Assembly: GCF_005239225.2 (NCBI RefSeq)
Contig: NC_133287.1
Coordinates: 15,543,493-15,607,492 of the forward strand
Length of the DNA stretch: 64,000 nt
From: Populus alba
Lineage: Eukaryota; Streptophyta; Magnoliopsida; Malpighiales; Salicaceae
Direction: 5' to 3'
The translations under genes were made by a program, and so were the position numbers. Below the pieces are notes generated by a model that saw only the letters and a list, made by a program, of their open reading frames with translations, was not told the DNA's origin and ran no database searches. Position 1 is the stretch's first letter. Each line of letters starts with the position of its first letter. This document shows positions 58,171 to 64,000 of this stretch, in pieces.

Positions 58171-59008
58171 CCTAAACAATGTCATAATCTTAACCTAAAA
58201 ACAATCACGTATATATGATTATCTTCATTGACTCTTAGCACCATATAGCAAACAAGACTGGCAAACTAATTATAAAAAGCAATAACAATGTTGAAAAATC
58301 CAATGTATATTTTAATTGTGATATTTTATGACCAATCAAATAAGTCACTTGTCAGGACTTAGAAGATTTGACCTGTACAAAAAAGGAAATATCCTTATGA
58401 TCATTCACGTGGCATCTATATGCCACCCAAATTTAATATTTTGTATAATAATTAAAAAAACAAATGTGAAAGGGATGAGATACACCATGATTGTGAAAAA
58501 GGATAGGAAGAGTTCCTATGCAAGGGTCCTAGCTCACAAGCATTGCAAATGTCAGTGACGCCAAATTATTTCATTGTCAAGCTCCCCCTCTAAAAACAAT
58601 AAAATTCCAAGGTCCATTTGATATGGTAGTATCTCTTGTTGTGGCTAAGGTTGTAATTTGACTTTGGTAAGACATGATGTTAACATGTTAAATAACAATA
58701 AAAAATCCAAAAGTTTGCATTTATATGACATGTTATTTTTGTTATCAAGTAGTTTTTAAAATAGCTTTAGAAATTTCATCTTACTAATTAAAAAAGGGTT
58801 TGGGTAGCTAAAACAAAGTAAAAAACTATAATTTTTCAAATAATAATTCTAATAGAACTTTTTGGTCCCTTAAAATGAAGGTAAGGATGAATTATTTGGT
58901 TTTGATATTTTAAAAAAATTCCTACCGTATGACTAATTGTTTCAATTGAGAAAGTTTGGCAAGAACCAGATACAAACAACGAAACAAGTACAACTTAACT
59001 TATTAATA
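58171..59008. other. Intergenic, no gene seen
   Basis: AT-rich; the 76-codon plus-strand frame at 58328 has no recognisable features. Confidence 0.4.
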
Positions 59009-59115
59009 TATGTTTGGTATTGTGGTACATGATACTTTTTAAAAGTGCTTATATATATATCAACACATCAAAATGTGCTAAAAAACAAAAACCACTACAC
59101 TCTCAAATAAACCAT
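59009..59115. mobile_element. Short MITE-like inverted-repeat element
   Basis: The left end TGTTTGGTATTGTGGTAC mirrors the right end CCACTACACTCTCAAATAAA imperfectly around an A/T core (AAAAGTGCTTATATATATAT, CAACACATCAAAATGTGCTA). It is short relative to its relatives elsewhere in the window. Confidence 0.4.
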
Positions 59116-59289
59116 TACTTGTCTTTGTCTATATTGTGGTGTTGCGATAAATGAGTACTTTGGGAACTTAGCACAATGAAAAAAAATTATTACAATAGCA
59201 CCGACGAAAGAATATTTAGAGATTTAACACACTTCATTGAGTCACATATAATATCTACAACACGAGAGTCATAAATACTATATGCGACT

Positions 59290-59645
59290 CAATAATCACA
59301 TTGTTCATTTGTAACTCGAGAGTTGCAGATGCCAATTGCCACACTTGAGTCGCAGATGTTATCTGCAACTCAATTAAAAGACTCATTCGAAGACAATTTC
59401 TTCTACCATCAACTTCATGCCCAAAAAAACCACAATTTGCACCATTCAAATAGCTAATTTTCTGTTAGCACATTAAACACTCGAGAGTCGCAAATACCAA
59501 TTGCCACACTCGAGCTGCAGATGTTATCTGCGACACAACTAAGATACTCATCCCAGGGCAAGTTTTTTTTTCCATCAACTCCCAAAAAAAACTATAATTT
59601 GCACAATTCAAATAACTAGTTTCCCACCAGTACATAACACAATTC
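59290..59645. repeat. Tandem duplication (~180-bp period) of palindromic subterminal sequence
   Basis: CGAGAGTTGCAGATGCCAAT (about 59318) and CGAGAGTCGCAAATACCAAT (about 59481) start two units. Each continues with a GCAGATGTTATCTGC palindrome, then ACTCAT, CCATCAACT, CCCAAAAAAA and AATTTGCAC-ATTCAAATA. Divergence is modest. Confidence 0.8.
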
Positions 59646-60334
59646 ACATAACACATAACATCTTCAATCATAAGTAACAAAATTATATCGACAATTATCA
59701 TAACATAATATTTTATTAAAATTAAACTAAAAATACATCCATTCATAATTTTAATAACATATAATAGCATGTAACTATATCTAATAATCATCATAGCTTG
59801 TAGAAGGGCTTATATCTATTATGAACGGGTTTAGAGCATCACTCTAACTTGTTTAACTTGAGGACAAGCTTGTAATATCAATGTAGGTGTAAGGGAGATC
59901 AATATCATCCAAGCTCATTGATGGACCTAGGATACTCATGGATGGACCTTGTATACTTAATAATGGGCCTATAATGCTCATTGACATACTAAATCCCTAA
60001 CACTTCCATGTTAAACAATCTCTTTTTTCGCTAATGCCATTTGAAAATGCTCAGCCCCTCCAACCTCTTGAAGTCCACTATGATATAAATTGAGTGTACT
60101 GTTAGCCACAATACATCTCATCCCATCAACACTTTCACAAATAGTCATTGTTGCTTTTCTAGCCTCTCGTACCGAGTAATAAATTTATTTACTTATATTA
60201 AAAACCAATTAGTCTTCATCATCTATAATAACATGAATCTAGTATTTAATAAAGTTATATGTAAAAAAATATTGTATACTGATCAATTTTATCTTGGATA
60301 TCGGAGTGTATAACTCATTGGATCGGTGAACATC

Positions 60335-60900
60335 TCAGAAAACATGACCAAATAGGTGTAATGTAATGTACATATACCATTTCATGTATGTATCTACATC
60401 AATCATCAGATGTTGATCCTCAAGAACATGATCTTTCATAGCATGCCAAATATCTAAATAAGATGTATGAATCACCAACCAATTCCTTTTACGTTTGAAC
60501 CATATCTTCCTCGAGGTCCTGTATAACAAATTATTAGCCTTTGTAATACAATTGAACATCCATATAGTTGAATTAAAAACAATAATTGAAGTTTATATAA
60601 TTTAAAACAAATACAAAAAAAAATAACTTACGTTGTTTAGTTTCATAATTTTTTTTTTATCATGACCTCCTTGACTGTATATGCCACATATATTCAATGA
60701 GTTCTCCTCTCTAAATTCCATCTTATTATATAAATGAGTGGATTTCCTTCAACCTTTATCCATTCGCCATCTAGTAAGACATCCATATACATCTGGACTA
60801 GTATACATAGGCCACAATAATGTATCAGACAAAGGATTGAAAACAAGGACTATATGCATTTTTGTTTGACAAGTTGGAGTAGAAATCATCAAAAAATTGC
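60335..60900 (-). pseudogene. Plant mobile domain (PMD)-like C-terminal fragment
   Basis: KRNWLVIHTSYLDIWHAMKD then HVLEDQ and DTYMKWYMYITLHLFGHVF (60335-60500) match the end of the plant mobile domain: W-VVH--YI-IW--R--H----------YM-WYR--T--F. More decayed pieces upstream (TLLWPMYTSPDVYGCLTRWR, about 60780-60850) may be the middle of the same domain. PMD occurs in MAIL1/MAIN-type host proteins and in transposons. Here it lies after the MULE transposase on the same strand. Frames are interrupted. Confidence 0.5.
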
Positions 60901-61529
60901 ACATAATTTAAATTTTATAAAGTGCAACATGCAATTAAGTGTGAACATGGTTGATGATACAATTACCATTTGCCTCAAGTATAAGTTGCTTCATTAATGT
61001 TAATCATTTCCCGCACTTCTCTTGTAACACCAGTTATTGGAGGTGTCTTAGACTAAAATATCTCACTTCTAATATCAAATAGAGATATCAAGTGTGATTT
61101 AGAAGTTGTCGCATTAAGAAGTATTTCAGATAGGATCTTTGAAGGCCACAAAATATCACGACTCCAAAAATCTTCAACCTTTTCCTTACACTCCACAAAA
61201 TATTTATTACACTTGAAAATATTATCTTCACTATAATCGATACAAGCAAGCAACATATATTTTTTTTAAAACATTATTAAAAACTTTTGATAAACTCGTG
61301 GTCATATTTTCATAACGACAACCACCCAAATCATATGACTGTGCCTATTTTTATTTAGGTTCTACTTTTATCCATGCTTTGATTGCATCATCAGTTTCCA
61401 CCAAATCCTCATATAAAATGTCAAAATCCTATTTGGAAGGATTTATACACATCCCATGCAACATATTTTTTAAGGCAATTTTTTTTTTTAACATAGTATT
61501 GAAGTCACTCACAAAGTGTCATACAATTC

Positions 61530-61850
61530 ATGCCATGTTTCAACAATTCTTAATCGCTGTATGTCTATCTGATATAATGTATAACCTAGTATGACTGCCA
61601 ATCACATATTGACGAAGCAAATCTAAAACCAACTTCAATTATCAATCATCTCTTCTTTGATAATAGCAAAATACAATGGATAAACTTCATTATTTGCACT
61701 ATAAGCAACTATAACCAACAACTTTTCCCTGTAATTACCATAAAAATGAGTATTGTTAATATGAATTAGAGGATGATAATATTGAAACTCATCAATTGGA
61801 GCACCAAATACCCAAAATGCTCTCACAAATGTTTTTATTTATTACCATCA
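61530..61850 (-). pseudogene. MULE transposase catalytic-core remnant
   Basis: AFWVFGAPIDEFQYYHPLIH then INNTHFYGNYREKLLVIVAY and ANNEVYPLYFAIIKEE (61826-61635) form the first half of the MULE DDE domain (usual AFGAC--GF--CRPLI-IDGTHL-GKYKG-LL-A-A-D-NN--FP-AFAIVE-E). In another frame, LVLDLLRQYVIGSHTRLYII then SDRHTAIKN (about 61550-61630) continues it with the ISDRH motif. The first catalytic Asp of IDGTH is Asn (INNTH, codon at 61757-61755), and stops and frame changes follow. It is non-functional. Confidence 0.75.
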
Positions 61851-62421
61851 ACCATTTTATGATACTACATAACAATTGTTCTTGGATTCTGATGGCCTGT
61901 AACATTCTAGGTAGGTTTTGAAATGACTTTTCACGGGGACCAAATAACCGTTCTAATATTTTTTTTATTTAGCCATCCATGCCTTCTAATAGGAGACTTC
62001 ATGCTCATAACCCTTCTCTATAGTACCTTGAATTATTGTAATACTCGCATTTCAATCCCTCTTCATAATTGTCAATATCAGCTTTATAACTAGATAAGAA
62101 TCAATCTGATGATAGCATTGTAAAACAATAGGGTTCTGATATGTGTATGGTCCTTTTAATTTTGAAATTTCTCATGAATTAGACCTTTGGTGATATCCCC
62201 TATGTAAATACCATCTACAAACTAGTTCGTAAACACATTACAACTAAACATAAGTCTTAGTTGAATGATAAACATTGTATTGTAATGAATTCTTTATATG
62301 CCACTATTTTACTGTATTAATACATTCAGACTTGTCTCTGGATTTTTTTCTAACCTTTAATTCATCAATTGATAAGCCTGAATGCCGATGTTTATTAGCT
62401 CATTCATTGCATTTGTATTGG

Positions 62422-63118
62422 TCAATCAACACCCACAACCTTAAATTTAGGAGCAAGAGGAGCCATGCATTGATTAACAAGCTCAATTAACTCATCATCC
62501 TCATTGTCCCCATCTTCCTCTTCGATTTCAACTCTATTAATATGACGATCATCTTTACTACCACTTGTTTTGGATTCTTCATAGCAATTTAGAGCAGATG
62601 TCATATCTGACTGAGGTTCCATATTAATAATTTTCTACATGGGTATTTGTCTACTTGCATTACCACATAACCTAGATGGACTAGTTGCTTGAATGCCTAT
62701 GTGGTTCTCTGGAAGTGACTTGAAACCCGGGTCAACTCCATATTAGAAGAGTTTTCTTGTTTAGGTCTACTATTCAAGTAGAGTTCCAACATATTAATCT
62801 CATTAATCCTTGTAAATCCAAACATTAAATTCACACTCCCATCACTATAAATTGGTATACCAACATAACGAGCTTAATTAACCCCGATTTGCAATATCTT
62901 CTAAGTAATTTCAATTTCTATTTCAAACATAACAAGCCAAGTCGATTACATAACATTCTAGATAACTTGGTAAGGAACATGTCTAATATAGCAGCTAGAA
63001 ATTCATGGCTTCCTCCGTTATAAGTGATATCATTGTCGGTATTGACAATGATACCACCATGGAAGCATAATATTCCAAAATTACTAGAAATTCTATCAAA
63101 CAAAACAACAAAACACAA
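62422..63118 (-). pseudogene. N-terminal region of the MULE protein (remnant)
   Basis: LCFHGGIIVNTDNDITYNGG followed by SHEFLAAILDMFLTKLSRML (63070-62960) resembles the opening of MuDR-like plant transposases (a -HGG-I------I-Y-GG--- segment before the zinc-finger part). An acidic tract VEIEEEDGDNEDDELIELVN (62530-62470) follows, as is usual before the MULE core. Separate frames, no continuous protein. Confidence 0.5.
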
Positions 63119-63777
63119 TTCTAATTTATTAATAACTTGAGGTTAATCAAAGTGCATAATTTATCAACAAAATCATAACTGTAATATAATCGGCTAAAAC
63201 CTAAATTCATCAAATTAATCGATGAACACTTATATTCATCAAATTTCGCTACCATAACAAAATTATCAATCAAATTCATGTATTTTATAGCTAATAGTAT
63301 TATTCTATAAGTAATTATGTATAATCCATAATTTAACCTAAATTAACACTAACTCTTCTAAAATAATTTTGTTAATGCAAAATCAACAATCCAAAATCAT
63401 TTATTATTTCATAGCATAAATTACTTCAAATTGATAGAGGTGACACCTTCAGCATACCTTTAAATGTAGAATGTGGATGGTGATCGGTGGTGGCTGATTT
63501 GGCTGAAAAATGGATAAGGTGATCTTTTGTTGTTGTGGATGTGTTTTGCGATCGAGGGATAGGGGGAGAGTGAGAGAATGAAAGGAGAGAGAGGGGAAGA
63601 ATGGGTCTTTGGGTATAAATTTTAAATGAAGTTGCCGATGACAAATACGAAATAAAAGTTGCAGATGACATTTGCGTCTTGTGTGTCGCAGTTTTCATTT
63701 GCAACTCATGAAACTATGTTATATCCCAAATATGTTTTTCATTGTTTTACTTTAAGGAATTTTTTTAACTATGCTAA

Positions 63778-64000
63778 CAAAAATAGTGACATATGGAATC
63801 AACTCATTGCATTCTATTATAGCTAATATTTAAAAAATCTTAGATTAATCAACAAGTCAATTTAATAATGAAAAAATGATGATTTTACTGAAAATGTGTA
63901 TTCGAACTAGAGTGTTTTTATGAAATATTACAACAAGGTTTGGAGTATATCCACGAGAGCAACAGTATGCTTGCGCTGATTGGCTGAGGATCAATATCAG
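63778..64000. other. Right edge of window, no feature seen
   Basis: Non-coding as far as visible. Confidence 0.4.

Larger units (their letters stand above)
59168..63777 (-). mobile_element. Decayed Mutator-like element (MULE), ~4.6 kb
   Basis: The coding relics run on the minus strand. The proposed ends are TTAGCACAATGAAAAAAAATT (left, about 59168) and, in reverse, TTAGCATAGTTAAAAAAATT (right, about 63777), an imperfect inverted pair. Both subterminal regions contain copies of GTCGCAGATG/CATCTGCAACT words (59290-59540 and 63625-63710). The 9-bp target duplication expected for MULEs was not found, so the ends are provisional. Confidence 0.55.

Noticed and set aside
63426..63704. 92-codon minus-strand frame at the MULE right end
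   Set aside because: Overlaps subterminal repeat words of the transposon; no domain seen.

Overview
This is a plant nuclear window, most likely from poplar or another Salicaceae tree. The evidence is spliced genes with GT/AG introns, AT-rich intergenic DNA, plant-only families (SPARK receptor kinase, ferredoxin-nitrite reductase, ABF-type bZIP, COR27/28-like) and a dense set of plant transposons. These include a tRNA-derived SINE and a ~200-bp A/T-rich interspersed repeat whose look I associate with Salicaceae. The species call is inference from gene and repeat character; no search was run.

Layout. 1-5.5 kb: the 3' part of a Ty3/gypsy-like LTR retrotransposon (non-coding tail, two minisatellite families, polypurine tract, 3' LTR). 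8.2-12.5 kb (+): a complete nine-exon receptor-like kinase of 671 aa. 13.0-14.8 kb: a chimeric pseudogene block joining a methylcrotonoyl-CoA carboxylase beta fragment to a subtilase fragment. The first part recurs inverted at 24.2-24.6 kb. 17.4-19.0 kb (-): an intact NYN ribonuclease/LOTUS protein. 21.1-22.6 kb (-): a nuclear gene for plastid ribosomal protein S7 with a transit peptide on its own exon. 23.4 kb (-): tRNA-Arg(UCU). 28.4-31.2 kb (-): an ABF/AREB bZIP gene carrying three frameshifts. 33.2-36.3 kb: a complete but decayed CACTA transposon flanked by GTG duplications. 42.6 kb: a SINE with 14-bp target duplications. 43.7-45.7 kb (+): a degenerate COR27/28-like gene. 46.8-47.6 kb: a PIF/Harbinger-like non-autonomous element. 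50.4-53.0 kb (+): a complete four-exon nitrite reductase gene (588 aa). 57.2-63.8 kb: MULE-related elements, including a decayed transposase followed by a plant mobile domain-like segment.

The intact genes are unrelated housekeeping or signalling genes, not a cluster: nitrite reduction and ribosomal protein S7 act in the plastid, the kinase at the plasma membrane, and the NYN-LOTUS protein in RNA metabolism. The most notable points are the plastid-to-nucleus transfer of rps7, the chimeric and inverted duplication around the subtilase relic, the palindromic-monomer arrays at MULE-like ends, and the broken ABF and COR27/28-like genes, whose identities are still clear. No bacterial-type defence system, CRISPR array or gene cluster was seen.
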